Assembly (NCBI RefSeq): GCF_001540865.1 | Contig: NC_033621.1 | Location: 20,231,250-20,295,249 of the forward strand | Length of the DNA stretch: 64,000 bases | Source of the DNA: Ananas comosus | Taxonomy: Eukaryota > Streptophyta > Magnoliopsida > Poales > Bromeliaceae | Direction: 5' to 3' | Shown: one piece after another, positions 22,946-35,513 of the stretch | Layout: the number at the start of each line of letters is the position of its first letter | Numbering within the stretch: the first letter of the stretch is position 1 | Made by a program: the position numbers and the translations under genes | Notes under the pieces: model-generated | Database searches by the model: none | Seen by the model: only the letters and a program-made list of their open reading frames with translations | Told to the model about the DNA's origin: nothing

Positions 22946-23245
22946 TATGTTTATGTTCCGCTAAAGTATTTGAGGCCAATAGTTTAAAATTGATGTGACA
23001 TGTGATGTGTGGCTAAAAGTCAATATTGATGTGTACTGAGCTCTTCGACATTGACTTGTGGGTGAGTGATCGATCATAAACAACTGTTATTCATACATCC
23101 TATCTGGGACTAGATTGCTAACCATTACATCTTCAGCAATTACTCAAAATATATTATCTAATGTGACACTATTGAGTTGACAGCCTAACAACTTGGGACT
23201 TCTCTTTCAACTTCAACTGTAACAAAGTTGTATTCAAAAAAAAAA
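22946..23245. other. intergenic spacer, nothing recognised
   Basis: No coding or structural signal beyond an AT-rich background. Confidence 0.35.
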
Positions 23246-23247
23246 AA

Positions 23248-23602
23248 ACTTTAAATGTCACTCCTGCGATTTCACGCTTTTTTATTTTAGTATCCTGTGA
23301 TTCAAAATATATCCATTTAGTGCCATGTGATTTTATTTTTATTTTTTTATTATCGATTTTACTAATTTTTTTCGTTAAATCAATGACAGAGTTAAAACTA
23401 AAGAGTACTGAAGTGAATATTCAATAAATCTAGACGGGGTATATGAAGTTTTTTTGTATATAATTTAACGAAATATATTAACAAAAAAGTTGATGAAAAA
23501 ATAAAAATGAAACCACAGGATACTAACTAGATACACTTTAAACCACAGGATACTAAAGTGAGAAAATGCGAAACCACAGGATGGTATTTGAAGTTTACCC
23601 TA
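23248..23602. mobile_element. MITE, copy of the 10622 family
   Basis: Left AAACTTTAAATGTCACTCCTGCGATTTC and right GAAACCACAGGATGGTATTTGAAGTTTACCC are inverted relatives. Internal CTAGACGGGGTATATGAAG is shared with 10622 (CTAGGTGGGGTATCTGAAG). Confidence 0.7.
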
Positions 23603-23698
23603 AAAGAAATGTTTATTGTGATTTAAAGTAAAGGCATATGTTTGGATGCTCTATAATTTTGGCATTGAAATATTTATACTACTTTTATTAAAAAAAAA

Positions 23699-24103
23699 GA
23701 GTTAATTGCATACAGATTCTTGTAAATATACATCTCTATAAAATTCAACTTTCATATGATGTTCCTGTAAAAGTCCTAATGTTTTCAAATATATCCTTGC
23801 TATTAAAATCCGTTAGAAAAATTTAGTTGACTATAGATTAAATACTTAACCCTGATTAGTTAATAAGGTGAATTGACCTTTTTATCTCTCTTCAATTAAC
23901 AATTGGAGCTTTTGGAGAAACATATTTGTGATGGCAAAAAGATTATTTTACTTATAAAATAAATAGTGTTTTAATGATAACAAACCAGAGGCGTATATTT
24001 GAAAATATTAAGACTTTTGTAAGGACAACATATGAAAGTTGAATTTTGTAAGAATATATATGCAAATCACTATATTTGTAGAGACCTGTATAAAATTAAT
24101 CCT
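23699..24103. mobile_element. MULE-type MITE, uninterrupted copy
   Basis: About 405 bp, starts GAGTTAATTGCATACAGATTC and ends GAGACCTGTATAAAATTAATCC. It shows the uninterrupted sequence at the point where the 17642 copy carries a Tourist insertion. Confidence 0.75.
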
Positions 24104-24590
24104 AAAAAATATAGTATTCATATTCAGAAAAGAGTATTTGGATGCCCTTTCTGGGTATCAAAAAACCAATAAAAATATCTTAAGATATTGTAAATTATTA
24201 TAAGGTATTCATACAAGTTGTAATGCTACGCCCGTTCCATGAAGTAGATTGATTCAGAATTTGGACGACAAAAACTATGTCGTCAAAGAGGATTACTCAA
24301 ATCAGGACAAAGTGGGCTCTACGTACCGTCCAAAGAAACCAAACGTTTCGGTTCAAATTCTAATTTCATCTACTTCTGAGAGCGGGCATAGCATTATTTG
24401 TGTGATTAATTCAACCCGTATTAGTTTTATGAACTTCTATTTCCTACATTCAATATGCACACCCATAATACCTCCCCCATTAAATGAACAAAAGCAACAA
24501 GCTCCAATAGAAGGAATTCAAATTTCAAGAGGAAGCTTAATTACAACATAATTTTGTGTAGATGGGGATTAAAATCTTTTTGGGTAAAAT
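24104..24590. other. intergenic spacer with a 100-codon open frame of doubtful meaning
   Basis: A plus-strand frame at 24249-24551 is open for 100 codons but has no recognisable domain and no obvious splice partners. I do not call it a gene. Confidence 0.35.
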
Positions 24591-24592
24591 GT

Positions 24593-25085
24593 ACAGAGAG
24601 CCCCTAAACTTTAGCTCTATTGCAAATAAGTATTTAAACTTTTAATTTTGGTTGTTACTTCTTCTAAACTTTATCAAATAGTTCAAAAGACCCCCCTTCT
24701 TAAGTGAACTCACTAATTATACTACTATTTTGATCGGATGTCATTCATTTAATCCTATAAGACTTAAAATATAAATAAATCCTTTTTTTTTTTTTCCTTC
24801 CAGTTTTGATAATTAAGTTTGATGATCGAAGAAAATGGTTGAACCAAACATTTATTTTTGTTGCTTTATTTTTCGATGTTAGGATACAAAATAATAATAA
24901 TAACAATAATAATAATATTTCTTTGTGTTTTGCAGCTTTATAAAGCTGTACGACACAAATGACAAAACTGATTATGTAATCGAAAAGAGGGGTTTATTAA
25001 ACTATTTGATAAAGTTTAAGGGATCTAATTACCAAAATTGAAAGTTCAAGTGCCTGTTTACAAAAAAGCTAAAGTTCAGGGTATC
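24593..25085. repeat. foldback MITE
   Basis: ACAGAGAGCCCCTAAACTTTAGC near 24594 is mirrored by GCTAAAGTTCAGGGTATC near 25070, and AAACTTTATCAAATAGTTCAAA near 24670 by TTAAACTATTTGATAAAGTTTAAG near 24998. About 490 bp, no coding sequence. Confidence 0.65.
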
Positions 25086-25383
25086 TTCACACATTTTTCT
25101 CTTTTTTTTTTATGAGTATAATATACAACTGATATATCATAAACTTCTAAGTTAACCCATCCTGTATTCATGAGATTTTCTAATGTTTGACTCAAACCTC
25201 TTTGTTCTCTACACTCATTGCCGGGTCTCCAACTTAATTTCAAAGTGTTTTTTCCCCTCAATATATTATCTTTTTCACTTCCTTTGGTTTCCAAAAAGTG
25301 CTGCCAAGATAAAAGCTTCAAATGATTTAGAAAGAATACACGCGCGCGAAAATGTAACAAGCATTTATAAGGTATAATAAGCT

Positions 25384-25475
25384 CTTATCAAGAATAAAAG
25401 AGTAAAAGACAAAGGAAGCTGTTTACCGCCAATTGTGATCAAATTCCTGCTGCTTCGAGGAGATAAAAAGTGTCG
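25384..25475 (-). pseudogene. degenerate duplicate of the terminal exon end of the isomerase-like gene
   Basis: On the minus strand this reads like a second, diverged version of the last codons and 3' flank of the neighbouring gene: Leu-Leu-Glu-Ala-Ala-Gly-Ile-stop against Leu-Leu-Asp-Ala-Ile-Gly-Ile-stop at 25781. The shared flank (TTTACCGxCxxTxGTGATCAxATTCC on the plus strand) also matches. Only the end of the exon is recognisable. Confidence 0.4.
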
Positions 25476-25780
25476 CAGGAGAGCGCCGAAATAAAATGGC
25501 AACTGCAGAAACATCAGTAGTTAAAACATGATACAGAAAGTGCATCAAAAGGAACAATCGAACTAATGCAATTTACATTGAAAAAACAACACGGGGATCT
25601 TCGACATGTGGTGACTCCAACTATCAAAAGTTTTTGCAAAAAGATACGAAAAACCACCCCTCCATTTCCGTGTATCTTTTCTTTTTAGCTTTTGGAAACG
25701 AGGGTTCGATGCATTTGTCCCATGAATAAGAGTATAAGACAAACTAATATAAAAGGGAAAATATTTACCGACCGTAGTGA

Positions 25781-28700
25781 TCAGATTCCGATGGCATCAA
25801 GAAGCTCAGAGTGTTGAGACACAGACACCAAAGTGTTGGCGACTATGGCACCACTAGCTGCGACTGCGGGCACTCCAATTCCTGGAAAGGTCGAGTCTCC
25901 ACAACAAAACAATTGTGGGATAGGTGTCGCATGGCCGGGGAATGTGCCTTGTCCTGCTTTGATGGCCGGACCATATGTTCCTCTATTCCTTCTAAGAAAC
26001 CTCTTATGGGTTAGTGGTGTTCCGACTAATTTCACTTCGCATTTCTCGCGATCAAATCCACGGCCCACTGCACGTTCGACCGCTCTCCACATTACCTTGC
26101 ATGAAAGGAAGCAAACATTTTTATTATGTTTCAAATTCAATCTGCCTATCATTGCTTGGTGTCTTTTGGCATTAGTTCCAGTACAGCTGCTCTTCTGTAC
26201 TCCAGAAAGTAGAAGATTCCAGAAACCGGGCATTTAACTACGTACCAAAAAGTTTAAATATTTGTCGTGGTAGGACCCAAAAATGAGTTTTCCGGCTGAA
26301 AAGACGAAAGCTCTAATCTGATGTTTAAGCTTCTGCTTTTGCTACAATGCAAATTTATTTATAAGGTTGTCTTTTAAAAAAAAAAAAAAAATCTACTCAA
26401 AAGCACTTTTGCAGAAGCTCCAAAGGGCCAAACACGCCTTAGCTCCTAATTATGAGAAGGTGAACCTAAATAAAGCAGTTAACTAGAATAAAGCATTGGC
26501 AATTAATATAAAGAGCGGAAATCAAATGTACTCATGTCATCTTGATGTTTTACACAAGTTTTAAATATTTATTTTTTATATATTTTTTTGTTGATTATAA
26601 CAAATCTATGTTATCGATGTTTCCTGGAGTTCCAAACTTCTATTTTCCATACTTACCGTGATATAATAAAGCTCTTTTAGTAGAACACAATATCCATTAT
26701 ATTGTTGAAAGCATTAGAAAGTAGCATAATATAGGATCAATATGCATACCTCAGAACGCTCTTCTTTAAGCCTCCGATACTCCGCACCTTTACGATCCAG
26801 TCCTTCCCACAAGCCAAAAGGTTCTGTTCCTGGAGTATAAGCATGCAACACATGTTTCCCAGGGGGCGCCAAACCCTTACCAAGAACACTCGGTATGGAT
26901 ATCGAAACGACATTTTGCTCGGCATCGACACCCTTGCTCCAATCATTAACTACGATGTGATGGATTCCCAGGTCTTCTCGAATGTTCTGTCAATTGGAAG
27001 CTATTCAGTTGACATCGCTTTGGACGAAAGAAATCAAACGAACGTACAAAGTATTTAGTTGTTTCTTTCTCCTTTAGTTGGATTCTAACCTGTTCCTTTT
27101 ACTTTTGGAAATTCTCGGGGCACTAAATATCTTTCATTGGATCTACCACTAAATAGATAATTCACAATAAACGAGACGGATAATACTTCGACCAAAAGGA
27201 TAAATAATACTTCATGCGAATGTCAATTTACTGTAACTATCTTTACTGGATAAGCTAGAGAGCAAAAACTATATAAGATGGAAAAGGATGTTAATCGTGC
27301 TATAAGGAAAAATATGTTAATGTGTTCTTCACACATAGGATGCAAAGATGCAGTTAATTCATTTGGAAGAGTTTGATGAATTAAATGCATTATAATGTTC
27401 TCGCCAGAAAATAAGGTGTTCTACTGTGATTTGGCTTGCGTGACAATATTAAATCAATGTGGTCTTACCGCTGCGTCAAAACCCAAGTGGAGATGCATGA
27501 ATGATTCGCATTGTGGAGTTGCATTAACTCTATCTTGGTAAGATTTGGGGACAAAATCCAAAGGTAACAGATTCAATGTATCCCACATCGATGCATTACT
27601 AACCACAGCCTTTTTGGCACGTATGAACTGCAAAGAAAGCAAATTAACAATCACGTCAGTAGCAGTAGCAATTTCAATTTTCACAAATAGAGACACCAAA
27701 AGGTCTAATGAAGGCTCTACACATTCAATAATAGAAACCTACGCGTACAAAAATTCTAATAAATCGACGGATTGTATGTACACTTTGATTAATGAACAGG
27801 GTGGGTGCAAATTGTGATACATTCAGGGGATTTATCTGCACTTCAGCCCTTTTAAAATAGCTGATTACCTGTCCACTACTTAACTTCACACCAACGGCTC
27901 GACCATTTTCTACAACGATATTTTCCACGTGAGTGCGCAGTGCGAGTCTTCCTCCGAATTTTTGAAGACCTCGCACAAGAGCGTCTACTATTGCTCCAGT
28001 TCCGCCAAGAGGATACTCAAGCATACACCCAGGTTTATACCATTCTGCAAACATATAAACCTGAGATTGCGCCAAAACCAAAAGAGAAAACACAAGGCTT
28101 TAGCTCTATAAATGTTAAAACTACCATAAATAATTCTCGACAGCTACTAGCTAGACTAAAGTTTTTTAAGCTTCAAAACGTAGATTGGTTAATCAAGCAC
28201 TGAAAAAGCTATTTTCTCGAATAAACACCTATTAATAGAAAATCTATTACATGTATAGCCCTGTACAATCTGAATTTCCATCTGTACCCCTCGAAGTGCA
28301 GTTTCTAACAAATATGACCAAGTCATCCAATTCTTTGGAGAAAGGTAGTTTTATAAGAAGAAATATTTAAAAGAGGTAAATTTTGTAAGTATCTCCAGAA
28401 AGATATAGAAGTCTAAAAAAGAGACGAAATAAACAGGGAAAGTAAATAAGGAGATGAGTTTACGAGTTCAGCTGAGAGTATGCCATCCGATTTCACCCCA
28501 GCAAGTAGAAAGCTCAATAAATCCACCCAATTACGTATGAAGGGATTTTTCAGCTCCAGTGAATCAATAATTTCCGAGAAGGGTCTCAACAACTTAGTAG
28601 CACCGAGAGCTCCCTGCGGGCCCATTTGGACAAAGGATTTCAACAGAGACGGAGCGTATCGAGCGGCCGCTGTAGAAAGAACGCCCAAATCTCCTCGAAT

Positions 28701-31700
28701 TGAAATAGGTGGCAGAGCCATCGCAGCAGTAGACATTGGTAGAACTGCATCCTGTTGATATTCTTACTCATGTTCAATTAGAGGAAATGTAATCAATCCA
28801 ATAATCTTGCAATTAGAAGTATGATCTACCATCAATTCTCAAGCAAGCAACAACATATGTAGAGATTGCCGGTTCAATCTGAAGGTTATCATCCTATTTT
28901 TATCTTTCAACTGGGACTGTAAACAATATTTGAATTCATGAAAAGCTTTCAGTGGTTTCTAGCTACATTAAAATAGTGTCAAATTTTTATGCTCAAGTGC
29001 ATGGGCACTGTATTCTTTGCCTCGAATGATAAAGAGAGAGAAAGAGGGCGAGCAAGAAAAACAAATTTAAGCCAAAGGGAGCGAGCGCATATAAATTCAA
29101 GTTTCGTATCCTATGAGACGGCGTGTAGGTTAGCAACATACAATTTCACATCCTAGATTTGGCATGTGGCTAAGGAAAGAACTGAACAAAGATACCTCTA
29201 TATAAGGGCTTATTTGTTATAAAATTTTCTCCAGTATTAAATAAATTTTCAAATTCACTACAGGTAAAAAAAAAAAAACTCAGAGACTTAAAATGGCACT
29301 CACGAGAAGTTTTTTCCACTCCTGCACAGCGTCAATACCGACATACATCTCAAGGTCCTGTTAGAATCAAACAATCAGTTGAATTATCAGTACTTTTCAG
29401 AAGAAAAATGAATCAAAAAATCAGTAACTATTTTAAAATCACTCAAATTAACTCTAAAAATTCTATTTGGAGATTTTTTTCCCCCTTGACCATTTTATTA
29501 TATTTTAATTTTAAACACATATAGAAGCAATAACTTTATGATTTCAAACTATAAACCATATTAAAGCTTTCTCTATTGCATCTGATAGAACTCCAAGTAG
29601 ATGTCATTTTGCATCTGATACAATCAGCAATTTTGCAATTCCAAACATTACTAACAATGCAGGGTTCTATTTATTATTGAATTACATAAATTTCTCTCAG
29701 CAAAGCAATCAAGTGAATGCATCAGCTAGTAAGAGCTCACCTTGAGAAACTCAGTGGGGCCGATTCTTGAGAGGAACTCACCTTCAGGTATATAAACCAT
29801 CCATGAGTTGTAGGAAGCACATTCGACCGATTCGCCCAACGCATCAAGTACCTTAAATCACTGAAGCCGTTTTATCACTTATTCGTTAATGTTAATAAGG
29901 TTTAATCGTGAACAATAAAAAAAAGGAGGAGATTATAAGACAATTATAAATGTCATATAGGATGCGCTGAAAATGCAGAGAGTTGGAAAAATAAGGGGCA
30001 TTTATTGGTGTCACAACAAAATGCTAAGAAAATTAGAATGCATTATAGAAACTATGTAGGGAGCACCTGAGCAAGAGGATTAGCTTGAGGACCTCTTGAT
30101 TGAAACCCAGAAAACAAGGATGGGCCCGAGTCGAATTTGTAACCCTTGATATCAAAGGAATGAGCAGCACCTCCAGGTTGATCATGGCTTTCTAATACAA
30201 GAACATCTTGCTTGTATCGAGCCAAAAGCCCGGCACAACATAGCCCACCTATTCCACTTCCAATAACCACAACATCTGCTTCTAGCTTCCCTGCACATGC
30301 ACAAGTATCTTATTCTGACACAAAGACATATTTACCATCACAAGACGCTTAAATGAGCTTCATAGCTCCAAAATTAGAAGCGCTAAAGCACAGCTCCTGC
30401 TGTGGACAAACAAAAAGTCTAATTTTTTACTGTGTTCACACCAAAGACATGTAGCCTCTACTGTCGATAAATAGAAAATCAAATAATAATGTGGTGGAAA
30501 GCTAAAACAAGCTTCTTAAACACCAGAAGTGCTTCTTTAGCAGTAAGTTGTTGTTTGGAGTGCTTCTCCACACAATTCTTCTCAAACAGGACTTCTGAAG
30601 AAGCTTTCGGCCCAGACGGTTCTAATCCATTAATTGTACAAAGTTACCGTCTGATAGTCGATGAAAAATTCCTACTATATTAAACCTAAAATCATAAAAA
30701 ATAGTAACAAAATCAAATACTAGCACGCATTCTTGGACAGCATGATAATAACTGTAAGTATTTACTTGGCTAAAATGTGTTAGTAGTCCCTGCGCAATCC
30801 CGACATTGTGATTTGGTTTCAGTACTTTTCACTTAAACACTTGAGCACCGGAATTTTCACTTCGATTACACTTTAATTTCTAAGGGTTAAAAAAAATAAA
30901 TAAATATTCTTACAAAATGAACATTTTAAGTTTGTTCACTTAGTTGAGTGATTTTATTCAATTAAATTGAGAGTTTTGTCAAATTCATCGGATTCAATCA
31001 CTTTTTAGTGAATAAAGCTAGAATGGACCAATTAAAAACTAACAGCTAATAAAATCATTAAATTTAACGAAGTTTGGGGGTCTTAATCAAAAGAAAAAAA
31101 TAGGCTAAATTATAATTTTGGTCCTCAAATTACAATCTACGTGACACTTTGGTCCTCAAACTTTGTTGCAATTTCTGGTTTAAAACTTTTTGAATTGTTA
31201 CAATTAAGTCCCGCAATTCAATTTATATGAATAAATATTAATACGTCACTAATATGGAACCAATGTAGTAGTATTGTGATTGATGCAGTACCAATTATTA
31301 AGATACTATATCACTTCCACTGTTCCACATCAATAATACTCTAATAATTAGCCAACTAAATTAGTTTGAGGATCAAAAGTGTAATTTAGCCTAAAATAGA
31401 AGAGTGATCTATAGTTGAGGGGGCTCAATACATTTTCACCTTTATTAAGTATTTCGGTTAAAAAAAAAGGATAAACTTCAAATACCACCATGTGGTTTCA
31501 CAGTCTCTCACTTTAGTATCATGTGATTTGAAGTGTATCAAGTTAGTGTCCTTCGGTTTCATTTTTATATTTTCGTCAGCTTTTTCGTTAATATTTTATT
31601 AAATTATATACAAAAAAATTCAAATACCCTACGTAGGTTTATCAAATATTCACTTTAGTACTCTTTAGTTTTAATTTTGTCATTGATTTAACAAAAAAAA

Positions 31701-32108
31701 ATTAGTAAAACCGATAATAAAACGATAAAAATGAAACCACGGGACGCTAAATTGATACACTTTAAATCATATGGTACTAAAGTGAGAAAGTGTGAGACCA
31801 CATGGATGATATTTAAAGTTTTTCCTAAAAAAAAAAAAAAAGAAACATGCAGGGAGCAAATTGAAACACAAAGTAGTAAAGGGATCGTCCGCACATTTTT
31901 CGCATCTCCTTTTTTTTTTTCTCGTACCTGGGAAAGGGTTTCTCCCTCCGGGAGTCGAGGGCCGACCGTCGGCGGGATTCGCGGGAACCGGCGGCTCCTC
32001 CTCGACCATCGAGCCACTTCGCGCCAAAACCGGTCTCCTTTCCCGCCAATTTTTGAATCCGGGGCGGAGCATCGGAGGTGGCGCGCGGAGGCCTACGAGC
32101 GAAGCCAT
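25781..32108 (-). CDS. carotenoid isomerase-like FAD-dependent oxidoreductase, plastid-type
   Basis: Homologue of the plant CRTISO-like / phytoene desaturase-related amine-oxidase-fold family (in my recollection close to Arabidopsis At1g57770); substrate unproven, probably redox or isomerisation chemistry on a hydrophobic substrate in the plastid. Exons I infer (5' to 3'): 32108-31928, 30290-30067, 29851-29741, 29357-29304, 28751-28464, 28060-27869, 27627-27469, 26986-26750, 26095-25781. They total 1761 nt, 586 residues plus stop, with the frame kept at every GT-AG junction. Exon 1 (GC-rich) encodes an Arg/Pro-rich, Asp-poor N-terminus suited to a chloroplast transit peptide. Exon 2 has the FAD dinucleotide motif VVVIGSGIGGLCCAGLLARY and the GG-motif region DQPGGAAHSFD. 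The family C-terminal segment FCCGDSTFPGIGVPAVAASG is in the last exon. Intron 1 (1.6 kb) carries two MITEs. No defect is visible, so the gene looks functional. Confidence 0.92.
31102..31394. mobile_element. MITE with GGCTAAATTATAATTTTGGTCC ends, in intron 1
   Basis: GGCTAAATTATAATTTTGGTCC at the left is the inverted partner of GGATCAAAAGTGTAATTTAGCC at the right; TA stands at both outer edges. About 290 bp. A relative lies in the tandem units at 14404 and 15460. Confidence 0.75.
31468..31827. mobile_element. MITE of the 10622 family, in intron 1
   Basis: Left AGGATAAACTTCAAATACCACC and right GGATGATATTTAAAGTTTTTCCT are inverted relatives. A-tracts at both sides hide the target duplication. 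It ends about 100 bp from the exon 1 donor of the isomerase-like gene. Confidence 0.75.
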
Positions 32109-33539
32109 GGATGGAGTCGACTAATTGAGGCGTAAAATTACAAAAACAAAAAATGGAGGGGGTATAAAAGCAAAATGGGAAGGAGAGGAAGCAACGGTTG
32201 GGTTTGAGTTTTTGGGTTACGCTGGGACGGAGAGAGAAAGAGGTGAGAAGGGGAAAGGTTCAGGGGGCCTACGTGGCACCTCGTAGGCCTTGTCGCAAAA
32301 AATTGTGGGCCCACTTTTTTCCTAGTAGGAGTGGGGTGGAAAAAAATCTGAAATGCACCGGTTATATTGCTGATATTATTTTTAACTAATGAAATTGTTC
32401 TTCTTAAATTGATACGTTTAATTATGGTTAATAAAAAAATATTTTTATTATATTTTTTTTTAAAATAAAGAGATATGATTGATTTGTTACTGATGATGTA
32501 GTGCAAGTATACTACAGTAGACTTTCTCGTAAGGTTGAGATTACGCTTGGGCAAATTTTTAGACTGAATCAAAGAAAAAAAAAAGTACCCATCTTTCACT
32601 CTTTTTTTTAGCGGATCAAAACAAATTCGCAACAAATTATTAATTTTTTTTATTTTTTATTCTCACTTACTGTTTCATTGGGAGCTGCTCGAGCTCCGTC
32701 AAGCTGGATCCATTTGTATCCCTATTTAGGATGTTGGGTGAACAATTTTTTTTTTTTGTTTGCTATTTTTTTTGGTGGGTTTTTTTTTCTTTTTCATTGC
32801 CTCTTTTAAAGTATTTAATTTTATACTTAGATTTCAAATAAATTTGAATTGGAAAAATAATTTTATATTGTCCACGTGGGTGCCATATTGTAAAGGATAA
32901 ATAGAATATTTATCATCAACATGGTGATAATTAATTATATTCTTCTCAACATTTATCACGGTGAAATATTTTACTTGAGTATGATAATTAATTTAGTGTA
33001 TTCAAATACTGTTAACTGAGCATAGTAAATAATTTATTATTTTCAAGTAAAATATTTAGTGAATTTTTCGTTGTCCAATGTGGCCTATATGTGAACAATA
33101 TAAGGCCATTTTTGTATAAAAATTTTATAGGATCAATTCTATAATAAACTATGAGTAACTAGTTAAACACCCGCGCTTCGCTGCAGATAGCTTTTTTTAT
33201 TTGATTATCAATTTGAATCAAATATTTTGTAATACATAAGGAACATAAAAGGAAAAGCAAGTGATTGAGAGAAGTGAAGGAAAAAGAAAAAAAAAAAAAA
33301 AGGAAAAAGTGGAGAGAGCTGCAATCAGTTGTTGGATCTCCCTATTGCGAGGTCGGTTTTTGTATGACATTACTATCAGCCATCTGCCTCTACCAAGCCG
33401 AATTTGTAAATTACATATACATTAATTTGCAAATATCAAATCAACATTCACCAAAAAAAAAAAAGAGACTTCAACTTGATTCATCAACAAAAAGCTTCCA
33501 TTAGTTGCTTCTAATCAGAATTTTATGCCAATCAACAAC
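32109..33539. other. upstream region of the isomerase-like gene, no other gene seen
   Basis: The first 250 bp should contain the minus-strand promoter and leader; no TATA box is clear. 32260-32340 is GC-richer (CCTACGTGGCACCTCGTAGGCC, an inverted repeat with an ACGTGG G-box-like core). The rest is AT-rich with T-tracts and no coding frames. Confidence 0.4.
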
Positions 33540-33550
33540 AGCTTGGGACA

Positions 33551-33713
33551 CCGACCGTCCCTAGAGCAAGTGGCAAAGGGCTTGGTGGTTGGTACCAGAG
33601 ACCCAAGTTCGAATCCTAGTTAATTCACATTTTTAGGTAAGTTTATTTCGCAATGAAATAAACGAAGCGGGTAGCATGCTACCTATCTCTCAAAAAAAAA
33701 TAATAATAATAAT
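33551..33713 (+). mobile_element. complete tRNA-derived SINE with 11-bp target duplication
   Basis: 163 bp. Box-A-like CTAGAGCAAGTGG at about 33561 and box-B GTTCGAATCC at 33607-33616 form a Pol III promoter about 40 bp apart. The body continues through GAAATAAACGAAGCGGGTAGCATGCTACC and ends in an A-rich (AAT)n tail. AGCTTGGGACA occurs at 33540-33550 and again at 33714-33724, a perfect 11-bp target duplication as made by LINE machinery. This copy defines the family; others are near 8788, 12489, 15010, 16058, 17085, 55455 and 60345. Confidence 0.88.
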
Positions 33714-34606
33714 AGCTTGGGACAAACAATCTGCAACTAAAGAACAATAAAATAAAAACAGGTTAGTCAACATATGAGTAAAGAATAGTAAATAAAAGTT
33801 AGTTATCATAAAGAGTAGTAACCATCGAGCGCACTATATTTCGATGCTTAAGATAAAAAATTACAGAAAAAGTAGTCAATCTTTGAAAAGCTTTTTCTGT
33901 TCTTCACTTTATAATTCTAAAACAAAAGCAGACAACAAATGAAGTAATCAGCATTCGTACAAACTTGGTGCATTCAAAACGATAAACCTTCTTGCAATTT
34001 GCAATCCTTTGGAAAAGGACAGAGCCACGAAGTCAGGTTCAAAATTTTTTGATCTCCAGCGAGTAGGTCTTTGGTTACCACCATATTTCCATTTTCTTTT
34101 TAGTGTTTTCATTTCGATACCCCCAAGGCTGCAGCAACTGACATATGACCAGCCAACCTGCCATGCCATTGGGAGTGGAAGAAGAATGTATGGAGAAACT
34201 AACTATTAACTCAGGCAAATGTTGCTGTAGCGGAAGCAGGCCCGTCAGGGAGTTCTTCTCATCATCACAGCCTTATATCACAGGGCGAGGAAAAAGACTA
34301 AAACCCAAAACAAAAACAAAGGAAAGCAAAGTGGCAGTAATGAATAACCAAGATAGCCAAAAGCAAACAATGTAACAAAGAATCAAATGAAACAATACAT
34401 CACAAATATCAGGGGGCGGAGGAAAAGAAAAAAAACTAAAGTCCAAAACAAAATAAAGGAAAGAAAAAGAAAAATAGCAGATAACCAAGATAGCCGACAG
34501 CAAGGTTCAGATTTGTGGATCCCCTAAAGCAAAAGTGTATGATAACTATTGTGTGTTTCTCTACAATAATATTCGTAGGCTGTAGCGATTGCCCCAGGGC
34601 CGTTCG

Positions 34607-35513
34607 TTATGCCATGCCATTACGAACAGATTCAGTAGAGTTGTCCATATCATCATAACCTGGCACGAAAGGGCAGCAAGAGCAACACTAAATAGGCGAG
34701 GAACTTAAAGAACTCCCCAGCATCACAAACATCCAACATAGTGCAACAAAATAATTATGCAGATGCATTCCCACAATCCGGAGCCCAAACACTAACAAAA
34801 CAAAATTAAAAAGTGGCTCTTCCTAACGACAAATAAAAAAAACTGTAATAGTTAAAAAAGTGTAGAAAGCAGAATTCATGTCATGCATCTGAAATGACCA
34901 ACAAATATAGAAAAAGTAGAGTGAGCAGTAAATAGCAGGTACATATGTGCTTATTAGCAACCCCTCTAGAGGAATCTGGCTTCCTTCCAGAAGATGAATT
35001 TTCTAATAATGAGCCAAAAGCTGTTGGTTTCTTCAATATTTGGACTGAAGCAACTGTTGCCTGCATCAAGGAATATTCAACTAATTTAACTTACCTTAAA
35101 CTTCAAATAGAGGTCAGAGAAAGAAAAAAGCCAAAAGGCTTTTGACAATTTCATGCATTTCAGACACAAATATCATCTCATTGCTTAAATTAATAGCTAA
35201 AAGGCATCAATTATACATATTTACTTCTACATCTACAATAACAAAAAACGTTAAAAAAAAAATCAAACTTTTTTTAGGTTTCGCATCAATTTCTCAACAA
35301 AAGGGCAAAACCCACAACATCAAATCACAAAACCACATAAGAAAACACAAATATTAGGCGTTTTAGCTGCATGTAATTGACTGCGGATGGATTTCTCAAC
35401 CCAAAAATTCGAAAAAAATATAACACCGGCGGGAAGAAGTGGGAGAAGAAGGAGAAGAGTAGGGTAGAGGTCAAGAGATCCGACAGGATCTATGTCAGTC
35501 AAAGTAGGGGCAT
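34607..35513 (-). pseudogene. exon-like fragments of an unidentified gene (copy A)
   Basis: On the minus strand, a CT-rich leader-like stretch near 35480 precedes an exon-like segment at about 35063-34944 with a good acceptor (TTGATGCAG) and hydrophilic translation (KKPTAFGSLLENSSSGRKPD). Another acceptor-led segment, 34659-34607, reads YDDMDNSTESVRNGMA then stop. They could be the end of a host gene lying antisense to the retroelement. I cannot identify the protein or join the pieces in frame with confidence. Copy B has the same at about 41014-41920. Confidence 0.3.

Noticed and set aside
24249..24551. 100-codon plus-strand frame
   Set aside because: Single frame in AT-rich DNA between MITEs, no homologue recognised, no supporting splice or leader signals.
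31731..32135. 134-codon plus-strand frame over exon 1 of the isomerase-like gene
   Set aside because: It is antisense to the well-supported exon 1 and results from its GC-rich composition.
33551..33640. Possible functional tRNA gene
   Set aside because: Box A and box B are present but the sequence cannot fold into a complete cloverleaf with an anticodon stem; repetition, A-rich tail and target duplication show a SINE.
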